From positions 9,720,148 to 9,784,147 of the forward strand of contig CM061914.1 of the NCBI GenBank assembly GCA_031002005.1: a DNA stretch of 64,000 bases. The letters run 5' to 3'. Below the pieces are notes generated by a model, which ran no database searches, was not told the origin of the DNA, and saw nothing but the letters and a program-made list of their open reading frames with translations. Source of the DNA: Vandiemenella viatica (taxonomy: Eukaryota; Arthropoda; Insecta; Orthoptera; Morabidae). Positions 11,041 to 22,564 of this stretch are shown here, one piece after another. The position numbers and the translations under genes were made by a program. Within the stretch, counting starts at the first letter, position 1. Each line of letters opens with the position of its first letter.

Positions 11041-11920
11041 GCGGTCAACGGCGACATTCCTTAAAAAATGTACTTCACAATACATACCTTACTCTGACAA
11101 GGAGTCCCAGGAACACAGACTCCTCTCCTGACAAGACCGTTCGCTCTTTCTTCGCTGCCGTTTGTCAGCACTCGCGTGACTTCGATTCAGGACATGAGGA
11201 GGACGCCACGTTGTGAATCCATATATATATATATATAAAGTTTTATACTTATTCTAAAAAATTCATTAATAATTTCCCGTTTGACAATTATTGCGTCTGT
11301 ACGATTATCATAATTAAGTTGTGCGTCAGTGGAATTAATTTCATACATTTATGAATACAAATTGATTGTTCAATTATTAATAAAGTAATATGATACGCAA
11401 GAACTGCACATCATGTAATCATCATGTATGAATTGAAGCTTACAATGTAAAAATAAAATTACTACCACTCACTTTACAATATCAATTCGGTTCATCCGCA
11501 AATGACGACGTAATCAGAAAGGAATGCATACCTCCAGAACTGATTTGCTACACGAAAAACAGTACTTTGAAACCAAGGATGTTGCCAATTAAACGCAGTA
11601 GTTCGCAGAACAAGACAGTCTGGGTTGTGCAAGGCCAGTGCCGTCTTAACTCCTTGCGGTGCGTTGTCTGCTGTGCACTCGCTCCAGTCTGACTGCTGCC
11701 TGCTTAGGCTTCACCGCGCACTTAATGCTGCGCCTGTTACACTCGCCTGCGCTCGTGGACGTGGAAAACAACTGGCAGTGAGCCAATACGCGATACGGAG
11801 CCGCGTAATACGCTCCTACAGATGTTGTTTCTCCGTAGCTGTGGGTCACCGTGGCAGACTAACACTCTCATCAGGACAGAGGATTAAGGTCGGGCCACAC
11901 TAGACCGCATCGAGCCCGCA
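11041..11920. other. AT-rich intergenic DNA with (TA)n
   Basis: No gene recognised. A short TA run lies at 11220-11237. From 11625 to 11900 the sequence is more GC-rich and open on both strands, without a recognisable domain. Confidence 0.5.
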
Positions 11921-11942
11921 CCGACACTCGGCCGAGTGTCGG
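11921..11942. repeat. 22-bp perfect palindrome
   Basis: The block CCGACACTCGG is followed immediately by its exact reverse complement, giving a perfect 22-bp palindrome inside a GC-rich stretch that starts near 11889. Confidence 0.95.
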
Positions 11943-12590
11943 CCCCCTCTCCTCGAGCCCACACTGGTCCGCAGCACGACCGTGTGACGGACGGTTTCCT
12001 ACTCGGTCTTCAGTCTCCTTGTTTCAAGGAACTGATGTTAAAAAATTACCTTATAACTGATTTGGGAATCGTAGCTGCAGCTACCACCCCAATTTTATTA
12101 TAGAGTACTGTATTGTATTTTGCGTAGGCGTACTTTATAATCTACAAAAGTTTCTTTGTTTGTTTCATATCTTATGCACAAAAATAGTATCCCTACGCAG
12201 TTTTAACAAATGATCATCACACTGTAGTGGATTTAAAGATTCCCGTGCAATTCAAAATTGTTGCAATGAAATGTCAAGTGTCACTTACTTCTCATATCAC
12301 ATTTTTGTTGTGGTTAAGGTTCTTTTGGAGTCACTCAATATTTTTTTAACAAAAAATGAATAAGATTTTTATATATTTTAATTCAGATACAGACCACAAA
12401 GATTCTATAAAATAATAATTTCTTGTGATCTAAAAATTCTAGTCACAGACATTACATCTCTATCATTGTCACCTAATTTCAAAAGGAGACCTACAGATCA
12501 ACGTGAAATCGAACCACGGAGCGTCCCAGCATCTCAGCATTAACAAAGAAAAGCTTTGCCAGAGGTGAATGTCAATTTTAAGACCTGCAA
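11943..12590. other. no gene seen
   Basis: AT-rich sequence without recognisable coding, RNA or repeat structure. It separates the palindrome from the inverted SINE pair. Confidence 0.5.
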
Positions 12591-12594
12591 AATT

Positions 12595-12680
12595 TTAAGC
12601 TGAGACATGGATTTGAACCGGGACTTTCAGTACCCAATCGTACACCGTAACCATCTGAGTCGAGAGACAAATCTGGATGT
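12595..12680 (-). repeat. tRNA-like SINE head, antisense copy
   Basis: Read on the complement this is a tRNA-like head with an A-box-like stretch (CTCAGATGGTTACGGTG) and a B box (GGTTCAAATCC). It matches, in opposite orientation, the copy at 12795-12885. It differs from the main SINE family of this window. Confidence 0.6.
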
Positions 12681-12794
12681 AATGAAAAGTAAATATTCAA
12701 ACATAGTAAAATAAACGTAGTTTTTTCTGTATCATTTATTTTTGCTATCCCAAAACACAAACTTTTATATGATTGAAAACATATGTTTCAGTAC

Positions 12795-12885
12795 TTCTAG
12801 ATTCGGATGTTTACGGCGTGTGATTCGGGTATGGAAAGTCCCCGGCTCAAAATCCGTGTCTCTGATGAAATTTCTACAGGCCTTA
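12795..12885 (+). repeat. tRNA-like SINE head, sense copy
   Basis: The copy shares the order TGTTTACGGCGTG, ATGGAAAGTCCCCGGCTCAA and TGTCTCTGATGAA with the complement of 12595-12680. Together they form an inverted pair with a spacer of about 115 bp. The 187-codon open frame that crosses this copy shows no domain and is not called. Confidence 0.55.
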
Positions 12886-13105
12886 AAATCGACCATCGCT
12901 TGTGGCAAAGGCTAGATTTGTTAATGGGAGCATACAAGGACTCTACCTACATTTTTCGAACATGTGATGAACCTATAGTGAGGCAGTCAGTAATGCTAAA
13001 ACAACATTTAGTCGTAAAGGACCGGAAATTTCCGAACTATTTCTATACGATCGACCAGCCCGACACTGGCCCGCACTGTCAAAAAGAAAACCAAACTAAT
13101 GGCAA

Positions 13106-13127
13106 CCGACACTCGGCCGAGTTTCGG
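13106..13127. repeat. second copy of the CCGACACTCGG palindrome, imperfect
   Basis: It is the same 22-bp site as at 11921 with one G-to-T change (GAGTTTCGG), 1.2 kb away. Both sit beside GCCCGCAC motifs, which suggests related GC-rich ends or two copies of one element. I could not define element borders. Confidence 0.8.
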
Positions 13128-13894
13128 CCGACACGCGGTGTCGTTAGAACTCACTTCACTCGAGTGAGCGACGACAATAAGAAAAGTGTAGGTACGAGCT
13201 CTGTGCGGTCTTGGCCGAATGCCTTTCCTCTACTAGATGTTAAGCCCTATTTGTGTTGCTTTATTATGCCTCGGAGAGCTCAGCTGCCGGGGTACCAGCC
13301 CAGCAATCAGCGGAATGCCGACCGCACCAATCGATACTCCGAGTCCAACGAGCCGCGCCAAGTACACTAAGCTGGCTCTCCTAACATGGTTACCGTCAAA
13401 CATTTACCAGTAAATGAAAACTGTTTACGGATCTATCTGAAGAGATGCTTAAATTCTGATCATTTTGTAATGTTCTTTCAAAACAAAACTTGTTTATTTG
13501 TTAAGATAACGAATCTCCCACGTTTGTTACGATCTTGATTCCCATTGATTTGCTATATTTTTTTAAATTAATTTTTAATACTGTATAAAATTTTGTCCTT
13601 ACTGTTACCACAGAACTACTAAATAGCAACTGGGTTGACGTAAGCATCACCTTGATAATCTATGTTCATCGAAAACAGACCAAGATATGACACAATACAC
13701 CATACCGTTCCTAAAATGCATAATATTACCAACAAAAGACTCTAATGGCACATAACTTGCAGTGGTTATATGGCGTTGTCCCGTGATCTAAAATAAAAAC
13801 ATAAAAAAAATTTAATTAATAAGCGTTTTTACTATTTAAATTTAATTATTTTTAAGTTAGAACTTACATTTTTATTAGTTTAAAAAAATTATAG
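13128..13894. other. no gene seen
   Basis: The GC-rich part to about 13370 is followed by AT-rich DNA. No recognisable domain, RNA or clear repeat. Confidence 0.5.
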
Positions 13895-14365
13895 TTTAAA
13901 AAAATTATAGCTTAAAAAACTAAAATACGCGATTTGCAGCAATGTGAAGTAAAAGGTTAAAAATAATCTTCAAATATAAACATTTTGTTCAACAGTGCCA
14001 GAATATCCCACAATTTATTATTACTTTTTTGAATAAGCTTAAAATAAGATTAAAGTTACTGATTAAAAATTAACTTTAATGTAAAAGAAAGTGCGGGGTG
14101 TTAATTATCAGTAACCTTAGATTTTTATCGCTAGCTGTCATTATGAACAAGTAGAGCACCCCAAGATTTTTTTACATTAAAGTTAACTTTTTAATCAGCA
14201 ACTTTATTCTTATTTTAAGCTTATCCAAAAAAAGTTATACTGAATTGTGAGACATCCTAGCGCTGTTGAACAAAAAAAACTATGTTTGATAATTATTTTT
14301 AACCTTTTAGTTCACATTGCTACAAAAGCGTATATTTTAGTTTCTTAAACTATAATTTAATTTTA
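13895..14365. repeat. long AT-rich foldback (inverted-repeat) element
   Basis: Two arms of about 200 bp are imperfect reverse complements around a centre near 14128. GGGGTG at 14095-14100 pairs with CACCCC at 14157-14162. AGCTTAAAATAAGAT near 14036 pairs with the complement near 14215. GTTCAACAG near 13987 pairs with CTGTTGAAC near 14262. GCAATGTGAA near 13939 pairs with TTCACATTGC near 14311. The loop is about 55 bp. No ORF is present. This is the form of a foldback-type MITE; the borders and target duplication are blurred by A/T-rich flanks. Confidence 0.85.
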
Positions 14366-14389
14366 AATTTTTAGTTCACAATGGGAATT

Positions 14390-15018
14390 TCAGGACATAG
14401 ATCTAAGATTATTGTATTCTCACTGATTTTAATATGTGTGCAAAATTTTAAACAATTCGAACGTCAAGAGATGGGTGAACATTGAAATGAAATATTTATT
14501 GCATTCAGCCGTACTGTCTAAGTAATGAGAATACCAAGACAGAGCTATGAAATTATTGTATTGTAACTAGTTCTCAATACATACGCAAAATTTCAAACAA
14601 TTTGGACATCTGGAATAGGGATAAAATTCAATTGCAAACTCCATCACAATCAAAAAAATTTCTATTGTTAATGTCAAAAAAAATAGAATATCAGGAAACA
14701 GCTATGAAATTATTGTATTGTCATCGGTTCTCATTATAAGTGTAAACTTTCAAACATTTCGGACATCTGGAAGAGGGTTAAAATTCAGTTGCAACTTGCA
14801 AGATTCCATCACATTCAACCATTTGTCTGTTGTTACTGCCAGAGTAATGAGAATATCAAAACACAGCTGTGAGTTATTGTATTGTCATCGCTTCTCAATA
14901 TATGTGTAAACTTTCAATATATGTGTAAACTTCCTAACAATTCGGACATCTGGAAGTAGGTTGCAAGACTCCATCACATTCAACCATTTTTCTATTGTTA
15001 TTGCCAGAGTAATGAGAA
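14390..15018. repeat. degenerate ~150-bp tandem repeat, first block
   Basis: Each unit contains, in order: TTATTGTATTGT, a TTCTCAATA-like step, GTGTAAACTTTCAAAC or GCAAAATTTCAAACAA, a TTCGGACATCTGGAA-like step, CCATCACATTCAACCATTT and TCTATTGTTA, then GTAATGAGAATA. Units start near 14416, 14553, 14711 and 14877. The same unit continues at 16669 and 19240 after two interruptions. Confidence 0.85.
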
Positions 15019-15576
15019 CTAGTGATCGCCCAGCGGTCGAAATTCAACAGTAATTCATTAAGTTGTTTAGTTTCTTTCATGAAAGAGTAATAATCATTAT
15101 TTGAATTTGTTCTATTGCGTTTGGTGCGAGCATAGATATATTATATACTGTACACCCTGACGTCGTTAGCTGCGAGCGTGTACCAATACGTTATGAGCAC
15201 GTGTTGTTTGGCTTAATTCTCTACATTACCTATAAAATTGAAACGATACACTCCACGCGTGTCTGTATGCTAAATTTTAGCAACTGAACTAACCATACCA
15301 ATGATGAAATGTATTTATCGATGATTCATTTGAATTTAAAATATTCATTTTGACTTAAGGCCGGAAAACTGCTTTAGCTTTATGAAACGAAGTAAATGCA
15401 GTCCTTTCACCTGAAATGACTTTCATTGCGAAACCTGATTGTAAATTCGAAACTGTAAAAATTTCGTTGAATGTAATTCAGTGCGCATTTAAATGTATCT
15501 ATCAAAATAATTTCGTCATTTTGTGTGTTAGCTATTTAAATTTGGTCTATTATCATTTTGAATTTCACGCAAATAA

Positions 15577-15598
15577 CTCTCTCTCTCTCTCTCTCTCT
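15577..15598. repeat. (CT)n microsatellite
   Basis: Eleven uninterrupted CT dinucleotides in AT-rich DNA. Confidence 0.97.
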
Positions 15599-15952
15599 AA
15601 TGAAATTTCTGAAATTAAAAATCAAAAGACACTTAACCAAAGTTTAACATTTTAAGTAATCAATTGACCATATAGTATCTGGCAGAATCGCTACATTCCT
15701 TTTCAAAGTATTCCTTTTACTACTTCAAAAATTAATCTCTACTTTATGCGAGTCTTTTGTTTTACCAAAGACTACAGAGTGTCTCAATTCTGGGAACGTT
15801 GGCTCCGATCCTATTTCACGCACACACACACATACACGGTCGCAAATTAATTTTTTATTTGAATAATCTATTTGTAACATGTATTAACTATGCTTACTAT
15901 ATTTTTTCTTTACTGCTGACTAAGATCACAGACATCGGCAGATTCGCTTAAG

Positions 15953-16019
15953 ACAAAAAAAAAAGAAAAAAAAAAGAAAAAAAAAAAAGAAAAAAAAAAA
16001 AAGAGATTGAGAGAGAGAT
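15953..16019. repeat. A-rich tract with G interruptions, then GA repeats
   Basis: Runs of 7 to 13 A broken by single G residues, ending in GAGAGAGA. Confidence 0.97.
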
Positions 16020-16069
16020 TAATGTAAACTACGAATTTTTTATTTAATTTAATTTGATATATCTGTAAC

Positions 16070-16600
16070 ACATATTATACACAGAATTTAGCTTCCTGTA
16101 CTTCTTCTCCATATAAACATTAACTATGCCAAATCTCACACTTTTCCGTGCGCGATGCATTTCTTTAAATTCCTCCGTTGGTACAATATTCTGCCCGCTA
16201 GCTGCGCCATCTATCAACTGTCAGCTCAAGCAGCGCCAGAAATCAGCAACAGGTAGAGTGCTCTGGCGGCACTTATTCTTGAAATTGGAGAAGTAATTTT
16301 CGCTTAGCATATTGATATATAGGTTTCTAAAACGTATTATATATAATTTTAGCTTTCTGTATTTCTTTAAGTTCCTCCGTTTGCACAATATTCTGGCCGC
16401 TAGCTTCGCTATCTATCAGCCGTCAGGTGAAGCAGCGCCAGAACTGGCGGCATCTGATTGTAGGGGAGTGAGTGTTTTATTTTATTTAATTTAATGTATT
16501 TGTAACGCATATTATATATAGATTTTAGCTTCCTGCACTTCTTCTCCATATAAACTTTAACTAGGCCAAATCTCACACTTCTCCGTGCGCGCAATATTCT
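16070..16600. repeat. three related ~100-190-bp copies
   Basis: Copies near 16085, 16345 and 16525 share a TTTTAGCTTCCTG-like step, then TTCTTCTCCATATAAAC with CCAAATCTCACAC and CCGTGCGCG (copies 1 and 3). TTCCTCCGTT, ACAATATTCTG and a CGCTAGCT-like step appear in copies 1 and 2. They are a local tandem duplication with loss of different parts. Confidence 0.75.
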
Positions 16601-16668
16601 TAAAACACCCGAGAAATCTTCCAGCAACAGTTCCGCCGGGAAAACTTAGGATCAAACATATAGTTATT

Positions 16669-17188
16669 AGAACACAGCTGTGAAGTTATTGTATTGTCAT
16701 CGCTTCTCAATATATGTGTAAACATTCTAACAATTCGGACATCTGGAAGTGGGTTGCAAGACTCCATCAGATTCAACCATTTGTCTGTTGTTTCTGTCAA
16801 AATAATGAGAATAGCAGGACGTTGCTATGAGATTATTATATTGTCACCGGTTCTTAATATATGTGCTTAATTTCAAATCGAAATTGAATTGACAGATTCC
16901 GTTACTTTCTTATTGTTACTGTTTAAGTAATGAGAACACGAGGACACAGCTATGAAATTATTCTAATTTCTCCGGTTCTTTATACGTGTGCAAATTTTCA
17001 AACAGTTCGAACTTCAAGCAATAAGTGAACATTGAAATGAAATATTCCATTGCATTCATACGGTTTTCTATTGTTACGGTCAAAGTAATTAAAATATCAG
17101 CACATAACTATCAAAATATTGTATTGTCACCGGTTCTCAATGCGTGTGAAAAATTTCTAAAAATTCGGAAATCTGGAAGTGGGTGAAA
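16669..17188. repeat. degenerate ~150-bp tandem repeat, second block
   Basis: Same unit as 14390-15018, with TTATTGTATTGTCATCG at about 16687 and related steps near 16833, 16959 and 17117. It is cut at 17196 by the terminal-inverted-repeat element and continues at 19240. Confidence 0.85.
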
Positions 17189-17195
17189 ATTGAAA

Positions 17196-19239
17196 TGGGT
17201 ACTTGACTAATTTTGGGAAAGTAGTCAATATTGTACCTGGGCGTCCAATATAACCCCAAAGAAATGTCATTTCTTGGAAAAAAAAAACGGGAAAATGGTA
17301 AAATATTGCATTTTTAAGCACTGATTAAAATATTGGAGCCAAATCGCTCGCAACTGTCATGGCGTCTCTTGTGACGTCACATTTCTGCTCGTGCTGGTGT
17401 AAGCAAATGGGCGGTTTGCTTATTTCGTGAATAAAATTAATTCTATGGTTTTCAAGGGGTGTGTAGTGCTTCACCAAATTTTTATTTATTTATTTACACA
17501 CATGGAAAATATTTCAAAAAGGGGCTAAAGCTTGTACAACTCGACTTGGCGTATTTGCCTACAAAGTCTTCAATCTATTTTTGTGAAATCTACTTTGACG
17601 TAAGTTTTTACTTAATATTTTATTATGTGTAATAAGCTCTGTACCTCCATGTTTTGCTGTGTGAAAAACTTAAAATTATATCGATTAATTGATTACTTCA
17701 GATGTTAAAACGCCATTCGTTGTAAATTTGCGGAAATTTTTTTATTAGTACAGTTGTCAAACGATATGAAAAATTACATGAAGTATTATAGGCAGTACTA
17801 TGATAACTGTGGTGCCTCGATTTGATGATGAATTCTTAAGTAACTTCATAAATAAACCGAAAGAATAAACTTTTTTGATATCTCGCTTAGTACTCGTGAT
17901 AGCGAATATCAAAAATCAGTTATAGGTATAGTTCGTTGTCCTTTGGTGACGTGTTTCTTCTGGTCCAGGCCGTATTTCAACTTAATGACAACCGCTAGGA
18001 AAATAATAAAACACCTTTTGTGCATGTCCAGCGTGTAGTTCCTTGTGGCTTTGTACAGGTTGCATTCAACCTAACTACCTTAATATGGAGATACGCTGTC
18101 TCCTGAAATAAGCAAGATATCTAAAAAAATATTCTTTACTTTCGGTTTGTCTCGTAGACTTACAGAAGAATCCAGCGTCGAAATTGGCTTTCTTCTAGGT
18201 AAGGCTGCATTTCATGTTACCACCTCACTTTTGGGACAGTATATCTCGAGAACTTAGCGAGATATCAAACAATTGTATACCTTACTTTAGATTTGTCTGG
18301 TCGATTTAGTTAGGAACCTTTCACCAAATTGCGGCGCTACGGTTATCGTAAAATTCCCGCTTCAATTAATATCGGAAAATATTTTGACCTGAATAGGACG
18401 ATAGTTTACGACTTTGTTAGAAAATATGATCAAAATAAATTTCTAGCTATACAACAACTTGTATAATCTCTAATATGGAAAGTAAAGCTTTATATTCATA
18501 ACATTACTGCCGAAAAAATAGCGTCGAACGAGTGTAAACAAACTTCTAACTTTAATTAACCCAGCGTGTCAAAAAATAGTTGAAGAAATCACTTAAGGAA
18601 GTTTTAAATAGTAATCACATTAACGATTAACAAGATACACATGCCTGCAAAGCAATAGTCATATTAAACACATTTTAAAAGATACTACAATGAAACTTCT
18701 CAAAATGTAGACCCGCTGATTAAAATAACAAATTACAGACTTGTACTAAGTAAAACGCTCCACTAACACACACGATTCTAAAATACATTATATTCTAACG
18801 TTTTATTGCAATATGGTATTTTGTATATCGTAATAATTATACTTACTTGAGCGTTTTGACATTCCGAAATTCTGCTTAGCAGAAATCGCTGTTTCATCCA
18901 AAAAACATTCTCAGCATCATCACGTCAATTGTGGGCAAATTAGGGCTACTTGCCTTGATAAAACCAGCTTCCACTTCGAGTATAAGTAGAGCAATTGCTT
19001 TACAACCAGCACTGAAACCTTAAAAGCACGGAGCAGAACTGGCGCTAGCTGATAACTGACGTCATACGCTCCGATTGGTGTTTCGTATCACGTGACTAAC
19101 AGCTGTCTTTTAGGATTTTTGTTTTATTAAAAATTTATGTTTTATAACTCTCATCCGACAAATGAAGTTGGTTTTCGGTATCCTTACAACTTACTCTATC
19201 CGTGCAAATTAAGGTTTCATAGTTAGTGTCAAGTACCCC
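17196..19239. mobile_element. 2.04-kb element with GGGTACTTGAC inverted termini, non-coding
   Basis: GGGTACTTGAC at 17197-17207 is matched by its exact complement at 19228-19238. ATTGAAA lies directly outside both ends (17189-17195 and 19240-19246), consistent with a 7-8-bp target duplication. The insertion splits one unit of the ~150-bp array (the family consensus reads AAATTGAAATGAGAGATTCC). No open frame of note and no transposase motif occurs inside, so it would be non-autonomous. A 7-8-bp duplication fits hAT-type or P-type elements, but the termini do not let me name a superfamily. Confidence 0.7.
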
Positions 19240-19400
19240 ATTGAAAGATTCCGTTACTTTTCTATTGTTACTGAGAAAGCAGGACGTTGCTAAGAAAATA
19301 TAGTATTGTCACCGGTTCATAATACATGTGCAAAATTTCAAACAACTTAGACATCTGGGAATGCGTGAAAATTGAATTGAGAGATTCCGTTGTATTCAGA
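19240..19400. repeat. degenerate ~150-bp tandem repeat, third block
   Basis: It continues the unit interrupted at 17195: GATTCCGTTACTTTTCTATTG, then TAGTATTGTCACCGG near 19300, CATCTGG and GAGATTCCGTTG. Confidence 0.8.
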
Positions 19401-19559
19401 CATACATACAGGTCAAGCTAATATAAAACGTGTAATAAACACAATTGCCAACACAATTCTTAATACCTGTAATTTTTACACTTTCTGTATATACTTGCTA
19501 CATTAATGTTAACATATTAATATCCTTACTCTTGATTTTTCTCAAATGCAATATTAGTT

Positions 19560-21060
19560 TTTATATATCTTCTTATATATAAAAATCAATGTTTGTCTGT
19601 CTGTTTGTTTGTCCTCTATGCGCTCATAAACCGTTCATCCGATTACGGTGAAACTTTGGTGAGTTGTAGAGTGCGCGTCTGCAAAGATTATTGGCAAAAA
19701 AAACACCCTCTCTTCCCCTTTACACCCTTTAATTTTAATAAATCCATATGTTTTATCCAATATCGCTGGATATTTGCACACGTACACTTTAAAACAAATT
19801 GAAAAATACTGCCTACATATGGATTCCAAAACTCAATCCCTCATCCCCTTCACATCACCCTAATTTAGACAAACCCACAGATTTTATCCGATTTTGACCG
19901 AAATTTGCATACGTATACTTTAAAACAAACAGAAAAATACTGCCTATATATGCTTTCCAAAAACGCAACCCCTCTTCCCCCTTACATCCCCCTAAATTTT
20001 TCCAATGTTCTTTATACAAAACTACAGTTTTTACCCGAATTTAAAATAACTGTGCGTACGTATACTTTAAAACCAACAGAAAAATAATGTCCACGTTGGG
20101 TGTGTTAAACCCCATCCCTCTCCCCTTTTACCCCTTCCCCTCTTAATTTCCAATGATCTTTATTGAAACCAACAGCTTTAGCCGATTACCATGAAACTTT
20201 GGTGAGTTGAGTGCGCGTCTCCGAAAATTGTGGAAAAAAAATTCTAAGAAACCACCCCCTCTTCCCCATTATACCCCATAATTTGAACAAACTCACAGAT
20301 TTTATCCGACTTCGATAGAAATTTGCACACGTATACTTTAAAACAAATTGAAAAATATTGCCTAGATATGGTTTAAAAAAATACAACCCCTCTTCCCCTT
20401 ACATCCCCCTAACTGAAGCAAAGCCACAGATTACATCCAATTTCGATAGAAATTTGCACATGCATAGTTTAAAACAAACAGAAAAATTCTGTCTTTGTAT
20501 GGTCTTCAAAAACGCAACCATTCTCTTTGCATCCCCTTAATTGTTGCAAATGTTCTTTATACAAAACTATAGCATTTATACAATTTCTATTGAAATTTGT
20601 ACATGTATACTTTAAAACAAACAGAAAAATACTGTCTACGCTTGGTTTGTCAAAGCCCAACCCTCTTCCTTTTTACCCCCTCCCTTTCAATTTCCAATGG
20701 TCTTTATAGAAACCAACAATTTTTATCCGATTATGATGAAATTTCCAAACGTACACATTAAAACAAGGAGAAAAATACTGTCTGCAGTTGTACAACGAAA
20801 ACCAACCCCTCTCCCATTCCAATCCCCTTAATATTTTTCAATGTACTTTTGAATCGATATCGTTTGACCGATCGCTTTGAAAATATGTATATTTTCATAG
20901 AGATTTCTGACAACATAAAAAATAAAAAGCCACACTTCCTCCCACTTTACACCCCTTAATTTTTACACAAACTCACTCTTTGATCCGATTCCGATGGGAC
21001 TTTGCACAAGTATACTTTAAAACAAAAACGAAAAATACACATTAGTTTTACGAAAACCCA
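19560..21060. repeat. degenerate ~130-147-bp tandem array
   Basis: The step GTATACTTTAAAACAAAC-GAAAAATACTG recurs near 19782, 19913, 20060, 20331, 20460, 20605, 20750 and 21009. Between copies lie CCCCTCTTCCCC-TTACATCCCC and a TTTTATCCGATT..GAAATTTGCA step. The array opens with TTTGTCTGTCTGTTTGTTTG at about 19590. This opening and the TCCGATT..GAAACTTTGG phrase resemble a non-coding repeat type common in arthropod genomes. Short frames here are by-products of periodicity. Confidence 0.85.
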
Positions 21061-22560
21061 ATCCCTATCACCTTTTCCACCCCTTAAATGTTCTTTGTAC
21101 TAAGCTAGAGTTTTTCTCAGATTTTGAATGAAGTTTTGCATATAAAACTGTTGTCCATACGACTTCAGTCTTCCAGGAATGCAACGAACACTCTGACTTG
21201 GTTGCCAGCGATGATTTTCGCTTCACGTTAACCAGAGATAACGTTGATAATCTATTCATAAAAGTTTATGAGATACAAAAGTTTGGTACAAACTCGTTCA
21301 AAATTTTCCTCAAAACTTTTTCGTAATAAAATCTGAATTTAAGTTCTAAGGGTTTTAATTAGCTGCTTTAACTGCTGCGTTTGTACAGTTTTCCAGAAAC
21401 TGTAGTATAATTCGTAGGTTACAAATAACTTTGTCACCAACCCTTCTTTACCTTTTAGTGTATATATTCCTCGCAGTCCTCTTCTCTTCCAAAATTCCAA
21501 AAACAAGATTCTTTTACAGTGTAAAGTCGACTCCGAAAAAGAAACTATTACGATTTAGATTTAAATGAGACTGGATTTTTAAAAAATATTTTTAATTTTG
21601 GTGTGTGAAGAGGAAATAAAGAAAACAATGGGTATTTTACATCTCCCTGTGAAAATTACAACATCTTGTACACTTTGTGCATATTATGTTTATTCGTAGT
21701 TTTATAGGTGCAACACATTTGGAATTGATGAGTCATCGCTGTGTTAGCTTCCTTCAGAAGCTATTGTTACACATTGATTTTTGATAGTTGCAACATTCAT
21801 TACACTCTGCAGGAATCTCCTTGGGAGAAGTTGTAAATAAACCCGGACGGAGGCAACGGTTCGGTCCTGGTAAGAGTTTTGCACCTGCTCCTTATTGGGA
21901 CGGAATAATTGTTTAACAGTTGGTACTCAGTCAGTTGGAGACCTGGTGGTACCCGAGACAGAAAGTTAAAGCACGTGCAAGTATCGCCTTAAGAGACAAC
22001 AGTTCCGCAAAGATGACGAGTTGGTATTCAGTGTGGGACACTGAGGGCGCTGCGATTATAATGGCGTAGCGGATATAATAATTTGTCTTCCGGCTTAAGA
22101 GGTGTTCTTTCTGAGTATGCATAAATCTTCTGAGAATTAAGGACTAAGATCTATGGCTGTTTTGTATGTGACAATAAATACAGTAAAAAAAATTGTGAAA
22201 CCATTTGTTAATCAGAGTGCATGACAGAAAACAATTCTAGGTGAATTGAGTAACATTTTGGTTTGAACCGTAGAATCCGGAGATTGTGCCACTAACATTG
22301 AGGGGACGGCTGTCCGATTGTCCGATTCTCATCTGATCCAGCTATTCTTTTTCTATTGTTATTGCCTTTTTTTTTTTAATATGACTACTGCAATGGAGAA
22401 AAATTAACTGTAGTGTTTCCTAGTAACGGCTTAAAACTTCCGCTGTTTCAGAATATGTCATGATTATCGATGACCCAGAGACTGCATTCAGTATTGAACT
22501 GCTCTGTTAACCCTGTGTATGTATTTCTATCACTTCCATATTATGAAAGTACACTCGCTT
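21061..22560. other. no gene seen
   Basis: Mostly AT-rich. A GC-richer part at 21800-22100 has no recognisable coding or repeat structure. Confidence 0.5.
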
Positions 22561-22564
22561 GTGC

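Larger units (their letters stand above)
15019..16668. mobile_element. block inserted in the ~150-bp array (possible Helitron-like)
   Basis: The array stops after GTAATGAGAA at 15018 and resumes with AACACAGCTGTG near 16671. The block between has no recognisable gene. Read on the complement, the 15019 side ends in CTAG followed by T. Seven nucleotides inside is a short GC-rich hairpin (TCGACC-GCT-GGGCGA, one mismatch), which resembles a Helitron 3' end. The expected TC after A at the other end is not clear. It contains a CT microsatellite, an A-rich tract and three related copies of a CTTCCTG..CTTCTCC..CGTGCGCG motif. Confidence 0.4.

Noticed and set aside
12807..13370. 187-codon open frame as a gene
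   Set aside because: It crosses a SINE head and the palindrome copy, has no recognisable domain and biased composition.
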